Assembly: GCA_002493945.1 (NCBI GenBank)
Contig: DLAL01000060.1
Location: 1 to 35,362 of the forward strand
DNA length: 35,362 nt
Direction: 5' to 3'
Origin: Porphyromonadaceae bacterium UBA7048
Lineage (GTDB): Bacteria > Bacteroidota > Bacteroidia > Bacteroidales > Muribaculaceae
Positions 1 through 8,534 of this stretch are shown one piece after another. The notes under the pieces are model-generated. The model had not been told where the DNA came from. It saw only the letters and a list, made by a program, of their open reading frames with translations, and made no database searches. The position numbers and the translations under genes are program-made. Numbering within the stretch: the first letter of the stretch is position 1; the number at the start of each line of letters is the position of its first letter.

Positions 1-1
1 C

Positions 2-523
2 ATTCAGTCATACAACGAGAGGCGACAGGCCTACACTCTCCGCTATCCCAACCACGAGGTCGAGCAGGGATTCCTCAGGAATCTGCTGCCGATGATATCC
101 TCTAAAGACAGTCTCGACACGAGCAACTTCGTGCTCGACTGCTGCGACATGATTGACGAGGGCCGCATCGATGACTTCATGAAGGCCATGAAGGCTTTCT
201 ACGCAGGCATCCCCTACGAGATGGAGAGCCGCAACGAGTTCTTCTGTCAGAACATCATGTACTGCATCGGCAAGCTGCTGGGCTTCTACGTGCAGGCCGA
301 GTACCGCACATCGGCCGGACGCATCGACCTCGTGCTGGCCAATCCTCAGACCATCTATGTGATAGAGTTCAAGCTCGACGGCTCCGCCGAGGAGGCCCTG
401 GCGCAGATTGAGTCCAGGGACTACGCCCTGCCGTTCGCCCTCGACGGGCGCCACGTGGTGAAGGTCGGCGCCAACTTCGATTCCAGCACCCGCACTCTCG
501 ACCGATGGATTATCGCCGGGTGA
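2..523 (+). CDS. AAA-ATPase-like protein with C-terminal PD-(D/E)XK nuclease-type domain (5' end cut off)
   Basis: Only the C-terminal part is present: the reading frame is open from base 2 and stops at TGA 521-523, so the true start lies before the window. An in-frame ATG at 92 is internal, because the codons before it continue a family-like sequence (YTLRYPNHEVEQGFL). The visible part resembles the Bacteroidota family with an N-terminal AAA-ATPase-like domain and a C-terminal PDDEXK_9 (DUF1703) domain. Nuclease-like residues are in the usual order: Asp in GRIDLVL (codon at 326), then Glu-x-Lys in IEFK (codons at 365 and 371), then a Gln (codon at 404). Members are numerous in gut Bacteroidales genomes and their role is unclear; nuclease activity is inferred only. 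A strong hairpin follows directly, so this is the last gene of its transcript. Confidence 0.75.
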   Translation: MQSYNERRQAYTLRYPNHEVEQGFLRNLLPMISSKDSLDTSNFVLDCCDMIDEGRIDDFMKAMKAFYAGIPYEMESRNEFFCQNIMYCIGKLLGFYVQAEYRTSAGRIDLVLANPQTIYVIEFKLDGSAEEALAQIESRDYALPFALDGRHVVKVGANFDSSTRTLDRWIIAG

Positions 524-558
524 GGCGGTCAGCCCCCTAAACATCCCCACTGCCCGAT

Positions 559-607
559 AAATCATCGGCCGGCAGCGCCAATACGCGCGTTGTCGGCCGA
601 TGATTTT
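559..607 (+). terminator. Intrinsic terminator hairpin
   Basis: The arm AAATCATCGGCCGGCA (559-574) pairs with TGTCGGCCGATGATTT (591-606) with a single G-T wobble, and a smaller GCGC/GCGC pairing lies inside the loop. The outer end is A-rich on the left and T-rich on the right (TTTT 604-607), so it could work in both directions. It sits 36 bases after the stop of the preceding gene and before the dnaE promoter. Confidence 0.7.
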
Positions 608-627
608 GCCTTTTATCAGGAAAGGCA
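607..627 (+). other. Second small hairpin just after the terminator
   Basis: TGCCTTT (607-613) and AAAGGCA (621-627) form a perfect 7-bp stem around a 7-base loop. It abuts the terminator stem at 559-606 and lies 25 bases before the dnaE -7 box. It may back up termination or bind a regulator; nothing in the sequence decides between these. Confidence 0.35.
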
Positions 628-632
628 GAGCG

Positions 633-659
633 TTCTTTCAGTTTTTTTTCGTACCTTTG
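633..659 (+). promoter_or_regulatory. Bacteroidota-type promoter for the dnaE unit
   Basis: TACCTTTG at 652-659 fits the Bacteroidota -7 consensus TAnnTTTG. The -33 element is weak (a T-rich stretch rather than a clear TTTG about 20 bases upstream). Transcription would start near 665, leaving a leader of about 50 bases before the dnaE ATG at 717. This supports 717 over the in-frame ATG at 600, which lies inside the preceding terminator. Confidence 0.55.
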
Positions 660-716
660 AACTCGCGTTCGCCCATGCGACGGGCGCATTTTTATATCTC
701 TCTGATATCTAAATAT

Positions 717-3700
717 ATGTCACAGTTCGTACATCTTCACGTTCATACTTCATACTCGTTGCTCGACGGTCTGTCGACGGTCTCCGGCCTCATCAAGAAG
801 GCCGTGTCCGACGGTATGCCAGCGCTTGCCATGACTGACCACGGCAATATGTTCGGCATAAAGGCGTTCTTCAACGACATCAAGAAGCACAACAAGAAGG
901 TGAAGGAGTCGGTCGGCAAAGCCACTGCCGCACTTGAGGCCGCGCAGGCCACAGGCGACGCCGAGGCCATAGCCGCCGCAACGGCCGAACTGGAGGCAGC
1001 ACGCCGCAAGCACCTCAAGCCTATCATCGGATGCGAGATGTACGTGGCCAACAACGACCTGCACGACCGCGGCGACAAGTCGGACCGCGGGCGCCACCTT
1101 ATAGTGCTGGCAAAGAACGAGCGCGGCTACAAGAATCTCATCAAGCTGGTGTCTAAGGCATGGACCGAAGGTTTCTACATGCACCCGCGCACCGACAAAA
1201 AGGAGCTGGCCGCACACCGCGAGGGTCTCATCATATCGTCGGCCTGTCTGGGCGGCGAGATACCCCGTCTGCTGGCGGCCGGCGACTTCGAGGGCGCCGA
1301 CCGCTCGGTGGCATGGTGGAAGGAGACTTTCGGCGACGACTACTACATCGAGCTGCAGCGCCACAAGGCCACCGTGCCGCGCGCCAACCACGAGGTATAC
1401 CGCCAGCAGCTCGAAATCGAGGGACAGCTTCTCGAACTCGCACGCAAACATGGCGTCAAGGTCATAGCCACCAACGACGTCCACTTCATCGACGAGTCCG
1501 ACGCCGAAGCGCACGACCGCCTCATCTGCCTCTCGACCAACCACTACGTCAACGACGAGGACCGCATGCTCTACACCAAGCAGGAGTGGTTCAAGACCAC
1601 CGCGGAGATGGAGCAGATATTCGCCGACATGCCCGAAGTCCTCACCAATACTCTCGAGATAGCCGACAAGGTCGAGGAATACGACATCGACCACTCCCCC
1701 ATCATGCCTAACTTCGCCATCCCCGAGGACTTCGGCACCGAGGAGGAATACCGGCAGCGCATCACCGAGCAGGAGCTCTTCGACGAATTCACCCGCGACG
1801 AGAACGGCAACGTCGTCGTCTCTGAGGAAGAGGGCCGCAAGAAGATTGCCCGTCTCGGCGGCTACGAGAAGCTCTACCGCATCAAGTTCGAGGCCGACTA
1901 CCTGCGCAAAATCACATACGAGGGCGCGGCACGCCGCTACGGCACGCCCCTTGACAAAGACATCGACGACCGCATCCGCTTCGAGCTCCACATCATGAAG
2001 ACGATGGGCTTCCCCGGCTACTTCCTCATCGTGTGGGACTTCATCCGCGCAGGCCGCGAGATGGGCGTGAGCATCGGTCCGGGCCGAGGCTCGGCGGCAG
2101 GGTCGGTGGTGGCCTACTGCCTGGGCATCACGCAGGTCGACCCGCTGAAGTACGACCTCCTTTTCGAACGATTCCTCAATCCTGACCGTATCTCCCTCCC
2201 CGATATCGACGTGGACTTCGACGATGACGGCCGCGAGACCGTGCTCAACTACGTGACCGAACGCTACGGTGCGGCCAACGTGGCCCACATCATCACCTAC
2301 GGCACCATGGCGGCCAAGTCGGCCATCAAGGACGTGGCGCGCGTGATGAACTACCCCGTGGCCACGTCGAATCTCCTGACCAAGCTCATACCGCGCCACA
2401 TGCCCAACGACCCCGACCGTCCGGACAAGGAGCTGAAGCAGACTGTGGCGAACTGCATAAAATACGTGCCCGAATTCCGCACGGAGATGGACCGCGACCC
2501 CGGCGTGGCCGAAATCATGAATTTCGCCGACAAGCTCGAGGGCACCATCCGCAACGTGGGCGTGCACGCCTGCGGCGTCATCATATGCCGCGACGACGTC
2601 ACCGACTGGGTGCCCGTCAGCACCGCCGCCGACAAGAACGGCGACCGCATCCTGGTGACGCAGTACGAAGGCCGTGTCATCGAGGACACGGGCCTGATCA
2701 AGATGGACTTCCTCGGGCTCAAGACTCTCTCCATCATCCGCGACGCCGTCGAGAACATCCGCCGCTCGCAGGGCATCGAAGTAGACATCGACAATATACC
2801 TATCGACGACAAGCCGACCTACGACCTCTACAGCCGCGGCGCCACGGTAGGCACATTCCAGTTCGAGTCGGCCGGCATGCAGCGCTATCTGCGCGAGCTC
2901 AAGCCCAGCGTCTTCGAGGACCTCATAGCCATGAACGCCCTCTACCGCCCGGGCCCTATGGAGAAAATCCCCGAATTCATCGCCCGAAAGCACGGTCAGG
3001 CACCTATCGAGTACGATATTCCCGAGATGGAGGTCTACCTGAAGGACACCTACGGCATCACCGTCTATCAGGAACAGGTCATGCTCCTGTCGCGCCAGCT
3101 CGCCAACTTCACCCGAGGCGAGAGCGACACCCTGCGCAAGGCCATGGGTAAGAAGCTCATCGAGAAGATGAACGAGCTCAAGGGCAAGTTCCTCGCCGGC
3201 GGTCAGGCCAACGGACACAAGGCCGAAGTCCTCGAGAAGATATGGGGCGAATGGGAAAAATTCGCATCATACGCCTTCAACAAGAGCCACGCCACATGCT
3301 ACTCCTGGGTGGCTTTCCAGACCGGATACCTCAAGGCCAACTACCCCGCCGAATTCATGGCGGCCGTACTGAGCCGAAACCTCGACGATATCACCAAGCT
3401 CTCATTCTACATGGACGAGTGCAAGTCGATGGGACTCGAGGTGAAAGGCCCCGACATCAACGAGTCGTTCTCGTCATTCAGCGTGAGCGAGCCCGGGGTG
3501 ATACGCTTCGGCCTATCGGCCATCAAGGGCATAGGCCCCGACGTGGTGCGCACCATCATCGAGACGCGCGACGCCGGAGGCCCCTACAAAGACATATATG
3601 ACTTCGTCGAGCGCGTGCCCTCGCAGCAGATGAACCGCCGCGTATTCGACAACCTCGTGCTGGCCGGAGCTTTCGACTGCTTCCAGGGCATCAAGCGCGA

Positions 3701-4553
3701 GGACCTCTCGGCCGAGGTAGGCAAGCGCGGCGAGACAGTCGCCGAGCAGCTCATCCGCTACGGCGCCCAGCGGCAGAGCGAGGCCAAGCTGGCCGCCACG
3801 TCGCTCTTCGGATTCGACGACGAGGAGATTCTGTCGTCGTCGCGTCCGCAGATTCCGAGCGTGCCGGCATGGGACAACCTCGTGCGCCTCAACAAGGAGC
3901 GCGAGCTTGTGGGCATGTACCTCTCGGCTCATCCCCTCGACCCCTACTGGCTCGAGGTGAACCACGGCATGGAGGTCACAGCCGCCGAAAAGAACGAGAT
4001 GGTGTCGCCCTCGCCGGCGCCCTTCGCCTTCGCAGGCATGGTCGTGGGCAACGAGGAGCGCAAGACCCAGTCCGGCACCATGAACATCGTCAAGGTCGAG
4101 GACTACTCCGGCGCCACCGACTTCGCCATATTCGAGAAGCAGAAAGCCGAGTTCGGCCATCTGCTCGTTCCCGGCACCGCCGTGTGCGTCATCGGCAGCT
4201 TCAAGCAGTTCACCAACCGCACCACCGGCGTGCGCAACCTCCGCTTCAGCCTCGACCGCATACTTCCGCTCGACTCCCTCCGCGGCAAGCTCATCGAGGA
4301 GATGATCATCAAAGTGAACCCGTCGCAGACGGCCCAGGTGGTCGAGCTGCTTCAGGACCCCGTCAATACCGGCGACCCGGGCGAAGGCCGCCCCGAGCCC
4401 GTGCCGCTGTCCATGGTGGTATACGCCGCCGACATCGGCCGCAAGCTCACATTCTCGACGGCGCTGAAGGTCAACGTCACACGCCAGTTCCTCACCACCC
4501 TCGACGACCTCGACATCGACTACCAGCTCCGGCACCGCAACATCGCCGTCTGA
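717..4553 (+). CDS. dnaE: DNA polymerase III subunit alpha
   Basis: Replicative polymerase of 1278 residues. The start at 717 (MSQFVHLHVH) matches the family N-terminus. Residues 1-260 form a PHP domain in which all nine usual metal ligands can be seen: H8, H10, D41, H42, E107, H127, C177, D254, H256. A helical, Ala/Glu-rich insert occupies about residues 60-99 inside this domain. The polymerase palm has GPGRGS near 454 and the catalytic aspartates D498 and D500 (PDIDVDF) and D664 (KMDFLG). A short SLFGF segment near 1030 sits where the internal clamp-binding motif (QxxMF type) is expected. An OB-fold follows (FAFAGMVVGNEERKTQSGTM). In E. coli the PHP site is degenerate and proofreading is done by DnaQ; the complete ligand set here suggests a metal-binding, possibly proofreading, PHP domain. 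First gene of its transcript. Confidence 0.97.
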   Translation: MSQFVHLHVHTSYSLLDGLSTVSGLIKKAVSDGMPALAMTDHGNMFGIKAFFNDIKKHNKKVKESVGKATAALEAAQATGDAEAIAAATAELEAARRKHLKPIIGCEMYVANNDLHDRGDKSDRGRHLIVLAKNERGYKNLIKLVSKAWTEGFYMHPRTDKKELAAHREGLIISSACLGGEIPRLLAAGDFEGADRSVAWWKETFGDDYYIELQRHKATVPRANHEVYRQQLEIEGQLLELARKHGVKVIATNDVHFIDESDAEAHDRLICLSTNHYVNDEDRMLYTKQEWFKTTAEMEQIFADMPEVLTNTLEIADKVEEYDIDHSPIMPNFAIPEDFGTEEEYRQRITEQELFDEFTRDENGNVVVSEEEGRKKIARLGGYEKLYRIKFEADYLRKITYEGAARRYGTPLDKDIDDRIRFELHIMKTMGFPGYFLIVWDFIRAGREMGVSIGPGRGSAAGSVVAYCLGITQVDPLKYDLLFERFLNPDRISLPDIDVDFDDDGRETVLNYVTERYGAANVAHIITYGTMAAKSAIKDVARVMNYPVATSNLLTKLIPRHMPNDPDRPDKELKQTVANCIKYVPEFRTEMDRDPGVAEIMNFADKLEGTIRNVGVHACGVIICRDDVTDWVPVSTAADKNGDRILVTQYEGRVIEDTGLIKMDFLGLKTLSIIRDAVENIRRSQGIEVDIDNIPIDDKPTYDLYSRGATVGTFQFESAGMQRYLRELKPSVFEDLIAMNALYRPGPMEKIPEFIARKHGQAPIEYDIPEMEVYLKDTYGITVYQEQVMLLSRQLANFTRGESDTLRKAMGKKLIEKMNELKGKFLAGGQANGHKAEVLEKIWGEWEKFASYAFNKSHATCYSWVAFQTGYLKANYPAEFMAAVLSRNLDDITKLSFYMDECKSMGLEVKGPDINESFSSFSVSEPGVIRFGLSAIKGIGPDVVRTIIETRDAGGPYKDIYDFVERVPSQQMNRRVFDNLVLAGAFDCFQGIKREDLSAEVGKRGETVAEQLIRYGAQRQSEAKLAATSLFGFDDEEILSSSRPQIPSVPAWDNLVRLNKERELVGMYLSAHPLDPYWLEVNHGMEVTAAEKNEMVSPSPAPFAFAGMVVGNEERKTQSGTMNIVKVEDYSGATDFAIFEKQKAEFGHLLVPGTAVCVIGSFKQFTNRTTGVRNLRFSLDRILPLDSLRGKLIEEMIIKVNPSQTAQVVELLQDPVNTGDPGEGRPEPVPLSMVVYAADIGRKLTFSTALKVNVTRQFLTTLDDLDIDYQLRHRNIAV

Positions 4554-4620
4554 CACTCCGCCTCTCTCCGTACCATTATAATAATTACGAACACCTCATC
4601 AACAAAAAAATAATCTCATT

Positions 4621-4944
4621 ATGGCATTTACATTCACCGACGAGAACGTTAACGAGATAATAGCAACGGGCAAGCCCGTAGTGATTGACTTCTGGGCCAC
4701 CTGGTGCGGCCCCTGCAAGGCCATGGCACCCGCGGTCGACGAAGTCGCCGCCGAGTACGAGGGCCGTGCGGTCATCGGCAAGTACAATGTCGATGAAGAG
4801 AACGACTTCTGCTCCGAGAACGGCATCCGCTCACTCCCGACCATCCTCTTCTTCAAGGACGGCAAGCGCACCGACATCCGCCTCGTCGGAGGCCAGAAAG
4901 CCGACGTCATCCGTAGTAAAGTTGAAGAACTCCTCGCACTCTAA
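4621..4944 (+). CDS. trxA: Thioredoxin
   Basis: Small cytoplasmic disulfide reductase of 107 residues, the usual thioredoxin length. The redox motif WCGPC is at residues 28-32 (C29 and C32), preceded by the buried Asp of VIDFWA (D23), and the cis-proline loop is LPT with P73. No signal peptide is present, so it is a cytosolic thioredoxin rather than a TlpA/ResA type. An extra Cys (C64) lies in NDFCSENG. It follows dnaE after 67 bases, in which I see no TAnnTTTG box; the 5' flank is A-rich (AACAAAAAAATAATC), typical of Bacteroidota translation starts. nnr starts 9 bases downstream, so the two are probably cotranscribed. Confidence 0.95.
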   Translation: MAFTFTDENVNEIIATGKPVVIDFWATWCGPCKAMAPAVDEVAAEYEGRAVIGKYNVDEENDFCSENGIRSLPTILFFKDGKRTDIRLVGGQKADVIRSKVEELLAL

Positions 4945-4953
4945 ATCCTGACG

Positions 4954-6573
4954 ATGAAGAATATATACACGCCCGCGGACATCGAACGCATCATCGAGGC
5001 TACCATCGGCAACCTCGACGACATCGAGAGCCTCGATGCCCAGCGACGGGCATTGTGGCTCGAACGCCGCCGTGTATTCATCGAAAACGTCGGCTCTGAA
5101 GTGGCTGCCGAGGTCCTGGACTTCAGACCCTCGGCCAAATCGCCCGTACTCGTCCTGGCAGGCGACGGCATCTGCGGCGCCTACGCCCTGGCGGCGGCTC
5201 TGTCGCTCCACCGCAACGGCTGCCGCGCACGCGTGGTGCTCTTCAACATCGGCGGCGACATGCTCTCGCCCGATGCCGTCAAGGCACGCAACGCATTCGT
5301 CGACGAAGCCGGAGCGGACTACCTCGAGGAAGTCATCAACCCCGGAGTGTTCAACATGCCCGACATGAACCGCCGCACCGTGGTCGTCGACGGAATATTC
5401 GGCAGCGAATACCGCAAGCCCCTCCGCGGCGGATACCAGTCGGTGGCACGGCACATCAACGAGCATAATCCCATGGTCGTCTCCATCGACCTCCCTTCGG
5501 GCATGACCACCGACCTGGGCATAGGCATGATCAACTACAACATCGTACATGCCGACCTCACCCTCACGCTCGTCGGGCCTACGCTGGCCTTCTTCATGCC
5601 CGAGAACGCCGAGCTCATAGGCCGCTGGAAGACCCTCAACGTGGCATTCGACGAGGAAGCCATCAGCTCCACGCGCTGCACCACGCGCATGATCGACGCG
5701 CGCACGGTGCGGCTGGCCATACCTCCGCGTCCGGTCATGGCGTCGAAGAACGAACTCGGCGACGCCCTGATATTCGCCGGCTCCTACGGCATGCTCGGAG
5801 CCGCCGTGCTGGCCACACGCGCCGCCACACGCTCGGGATGCGGACGCGTCACCTGCCACGGACCGCGCTGCGCCTTCTACGTCATGCAGTCCTCAGTGCC
5901 TTCGGCCATGTTCACCACCGACGGCGCCGACGTCGACATCCAGGACTTCGACACCGACCGCGAGTACGACGGCATCGCCGTCGGCCCGGGACTCGGACAC
6001 TCCGACGCCACCGTGGCCGGCCTCGAAGTATTCCTCAAAGCCTGCTTCGCCGCATCCAAGCCACTCATCCTCGACGCCGACGCCCTCAACTGCCTCACGG
6101 TCAAGCCATCGATGGTCGATTTCATACCGCCGCGCTCCATCCTGACACCTCACGCCGGCGAGTTCGACCGCATATTCGGCGCACAGAGCTCGCACGCCTC
6201 ACGTGTGCTCAAGGCCCTCGAGATGGCCGCACGGCACAAAATCATCATCGTCCTCAAGGGTCACTACACCCTCACCATATGGCCTGACGGCTCCATCGTC
6301 GTCAACTCATCGGGCACCGAAGCCCTCGCCACGGCCGGAAGCGGCGACGTCCTCACCGGACTCATGGCCGGATTCCTGGCTCAGAAGCTCGTCCCCGAGG
6401 TGGCGGCAGTAGTGGCAGTGTACGTCCACGGTGTGGCCGGACGTCTGGCCGCACGTCTCAACGGCATCCAGGGCACGACATCCGAAGACATCGCCGACGC
6501 CATAGGTCCGGCCATAGACTCCATCCTCAATCCCCGGCAGAACCGGGAGTCATCCAACTCCAAGAATCAATGA
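4954..6573 (+). CDS. nnr: Bifunctional NAD(P)H-hydrate repair enzyme Nnr, with degraded epimerase motif
   Basis: Repairs hydrated NAD(P)H (NADHX/NADPHX): the N-terminal YjeF domain epimerises it and the C-terminal carbohydrate-kinase-like domain dehydrates the S form using ADP. The C-terminal half (about 255-530) looks complete: GPGLG, LDADALN, LTPHAGEF, KGHYT and AGSGDVLTG with D465. The N-terminal half (1-240) keeps VVVDGIFGSEYRKPLRG and the SIDLPSGM segment, but the glycine-rich signature normally reading GxGNNGGDG is AGDGICGAYA here, so the Asn-Asn and Gly-Gly-Asp residues are gone. Dehydratase activity is therefore well supported and epimerase activity doubtful. 539 residues; starts 9 bases after trxA. 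Its stop overlaps the next start as ATGA (6570-6573). Confidence 0.9.
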   Translation: MKNIYTPADIERIIEATIGNLDDIESLDAQRRALWLERRRVFIENVGSEVAAEVLDFRPSAKSPVLVLAGDGICGAYALAAALSLHRNGCRARVVLFNIGGDMLSPDAVKARNAFVDEAGADYLEEVINPGVFNMPDMNRRTVVVDGIFGSEYRKPLRGGYQSVARHINEHNPMVVSIDLPSGMTTDLGIGMINYNIVHADLTLTLVGPTLAFFMPENAELIGRWKTLNVAFDEEAISSTRCTTRMIDARTVRLAIPPRPVMASKNELGDALIFAGSYGMLGAAVLATRAATRSGCGRVTCHGPRCAFYVMQSSVPSAMFTTDGADVDIQDFDTDREYDGIAVGPGLGHSDATVAGLEVFLKACFAASKPLILDADALNCLTVKPSMVDFIPPRSILTPHAGEFDRIFGAQSSHASRVLKALEMAARHKIIIVLKGHYTLTIWPDGSIVVNSSGTEALATAGSGDVLTGLMAGFLAQKLVPEVAAVVAVYVHGVAGRLAARLNGIQGTTSEDIADAIGPAIDSILNPRQNRESSNSKNQ

Positions 6574-7661
6574 CTATGAAGCATCTTGCCGCGGCTCTCG
6601 CCGCCCTCGCACTGGCTCTTCCGGCAGTCGCACAGACATCGCAGAAGATAAGCGCCGGAAAATCGAACGAATACGGGCTCGTCTACTCCCTGCCCAAGAC
6701 AGCTCTCGACATATACATCGAAGCCGAGATCACTGACGAACGTCCCGGCGAGTTCTACAACTACGCAAGGCGGCATCTCGGCATCACCGACGCCATCACC
6801 GCGCCGCGGAGCAGTGCAGTGGTCAAGGATGTCATAATCGTACCACGGGGCGTGGCCGACCCGGACAACCGCTGGGTGGCCCAGTTCAAGAACGGCTCGT
6901 CAGTATTCATGAACCTCACACCCGAGAATCTTCCGCTCTCGGTCAACACCGACGCCAAGGCCCCCGTGACGCAGCCGGCCATCCCCGTGGCCCGTCCGGC
7001 CGAACCCTCGCCGCTCGACAGCCCCGAGGCACGTCAGGCCGTTACGCAGGACATGGCGCGCAGCTCGGCCACATCGAAGAAAGCCGAGCTGGCCGCACAG
7101 CGCATCTTCGAGCTCCGCGAGACACGCTCCGACATACTCTCGGGGCAGGTCGAGAATCCGCCGGCCGACGGCAACGCCATGAAGCTCGTCCTGGACAATC
7201 TCGCCGCCCAGGAAGCAGCCCTCACGGCCATGTTCGCCGGCGTGCGGCAGACACGCACCGAAGTGCGCCGCTACTCATTCGAGCCTGACTCGACCGACGT
7301 GGCAGGCGAAGTGGTGGCACGGCTCTCGGCAGTCGACGGACTCATCGAGGCCGACAACCTCGCCGGCTCACCCATCTCCCTCGACATCAGCGTGCTCGAG
7401 CGCGGCGAGCTCCCCGTCGACGAAAAAGGCGTCACCAAGACCTTCCCCAAGGGAGGAGTGGCCTACAACATCCCCGGCACGGCGCTCGTCAGCGTCAGCT
7501 GGCAGGGCCGCACGGTGGCATCGGCCGAAGTCCCCGTGGCACAGCTCGGCGTGGTGTTCGGTCTCAACCCCGTGCTCTTCACCGACAAGAAAGAGCCCTA
7601 CTCGCTCATATATGACCCCACCACCGGCGCAGTCGTAAAACTCGAGCCGGCAGCACAATAA
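6570..7661 (+). CDS. DUF4831 family secreted protein
   Basis: A Bacteroidota-specific family of unknown function. The product of 363 residues starts with a Sec signal peptide (hydrophobic stretch AALAALALALPAVAQ, likely cut after AVAQ near residue 22), so it is periplasmic or outer-membrane associated; no lipobox Cys is seen. Family-like segments are LVYSLPKTALDIYIEAE and the PGEFYNYARRHLG stretch. The first ATG (6570) overlaps the nnr stop as ATGA; a second in-frame ATG at 6576 is equally plausible and lacks only Met-Thr. Residues about 120-155 are Pro/Ala-rich and likely a linker. The gene lies between nnr and an esterase and is probably translated by coupling to nnr. I know of no biochemical activity for the family. 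Confidence 0.75.
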   Translation: MTMKHLAAALAALALALPAVAQTSQKISAGKSNEYGLVYSLPKTALDIYIEAEITDERPGEFYNYARRHLGITDAITAPRSSAVVKDVIIVPRGVADPDNRWVAQFKNGSSVFMNLTPENLPLSVNTDAKAPVTQPAIPVARPAEPSPLDSPEARQAVTQDMARSSATSKKAELAAQRIFELRETRSDILSGQVENPPADGNAMKLVLDNLAAQEAALTAMFAGVRQTRTEVRRYSFEPDSTDVAGEVVARLSAVDGLIEADNLAGSPISLDISVLERGELPVDEKGVTKTFPKGGVAYNIPGTALVSVSWQGRTVASAEVPVAQLGVVFGLNPVLFTDKKEPYSLIYDPTTGAVVKLEPAAQ

Positions 7662-7683
7662 TCAAAAAACACACGACATACTC

Positions 7684-8490
7684 ATGAAAAAGCTCATCGC
7701 CCTCGGGGCATTTCTCATCACACTTTCGGCTCAGGCATTCAGGGTCGACACCGTCGCCGTAGCCACGCCCCATCTGGAGACACCCCTTGAGGTCGTCGTC
7801 ATACAGCCCACCGTAGGCGACTACGCCAAAGGCACATACGACACCGTATACCTCCTCAACGGCTTCGGAGGCGACCACAAGACATGGTACGGTCTCCAGC
7901 CGCGCATCGCCGAGCTGGCCGACCTCTACGGCATGGTCATGGTCATGCCCAACGGCCGCGACACCTGGTACTGGAACTCGCCCGTCGACCCCGCCGTGCA
8001 GATGGAAGACGCCATCATCAAGAGCGTGGTCCCCTATATCGACAGCCACTACCCCACCGTCAAGAAGGCATCGCACCGCGCCATCACAGGCCTCAGCATG
8101 GGCGGACACGGCGCCATGTGGCTCGCCACACGCCATCCTGACGTATTCGGCTCCATGGGCAGCATGAGCGGCGGCGTGGACATCCGACCCTTCCCCGGCA
8201 AGTGGAGAATGGCCGAGCGCATCGGCACGCCCGACAAGACCGACTGGGACGCCTACACCGTGGCCACTCTCGTGCCCGTCATGGCCAGGAACGGACAGAA
8301 CATCACCTTCGACTGCGGCTCGGACGACTTCTTCTTCAAAGTCAACAACGAGCTTCACGACAACATGCTCAAAGCCGGCGTAAAGCATGACTACACCGTG
8401 CGCCCCGGCGGCCACTCCGGCACATACTGGAAGAACTCCATCCTCTATCACCTCCTCTTCTTCAAGGAAGCGTTCGACAAAGCGGAGTAA
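7684..8490 (+). CDS. Secreted alpha/beta-hydrolase esterase (esterase D / CE1-like family)
   Basis: Predicted carboxylic-ester hydrolase of 268 residues. A signal peptide covers residues 1-18 (KKLIALGAFLITLSAQA), placing the enzyme in the periplasm or outside the cell. The catalytic triad can be read: nucleophile S138 in GLSMGGHG, acid D214 or D215 in CGSDDFF, and base H244 in PGGHSGTYW. The LLNGFGGDHKTW segment near 57-68 probably forms the oxyanion hole. The fold resembles S-formylglutathione hydrolase, mycolyltransferase and feruloyl esterase relatives; in Bacteroidales such enzymes often remove acyl groups from dietary or host glycans, but there is no carbohydrate-locus context here, so the substrate is open. 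It follows the DUF4831 gene after 22 bases; recF begins 44 bases downstream. Confidence 0.85.
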   Translation: MKKLIALGAFLITLSAQAFRVDTVAVATPHLETPLEVVVIQPTVGDYAKGTYDTVYLLNGFGGDHKTWYGLQPRIAELADLYGMVMVMPNGRDTWYWNSPVDPAVQMEDAIIKSVVPYIDSHYPTVKKASHRAITGLSMGGHGAMWLATRHPDVFGSMGSMSGGVDIRPFPGKWRMAERIGTPDKTDWDAYTVATLVPVMARNGQNITFDCGSDDFFFKVNNELHDNMLKAGVKHDYTVRPGGHSGTYWKNSILYHLLFFKEAFDKAE

Positions 8491-8534
8491 GCTCCTGCTC
8501 CTCCTGTTCTCCTGTCCAAAAAAATAAAAGCAGA

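Noticed and set aside
600..716. N-terminal extension of dnaE to the ATG at 600
   Set aside because: That ATG lies in the preceding terminator stem and upstream of the promoter box at 652; the family N-terminus begins at 717.
750..3218. 822-codon open frame on the - strand within dnaE
   Set aside because: It mirrors the codon pattern of the dnaE strand in GC-rich DNA, its translation is a low-complexity Val/Asp/His/Leu mixture with no domain, and dnaE is certain.
8491..8534. CTCCTG repeats between the esterase and recF
   Set aside because: The four short matches within 30 bases are low-complexity pyrimidine sequence and too short to mean anything on their own.
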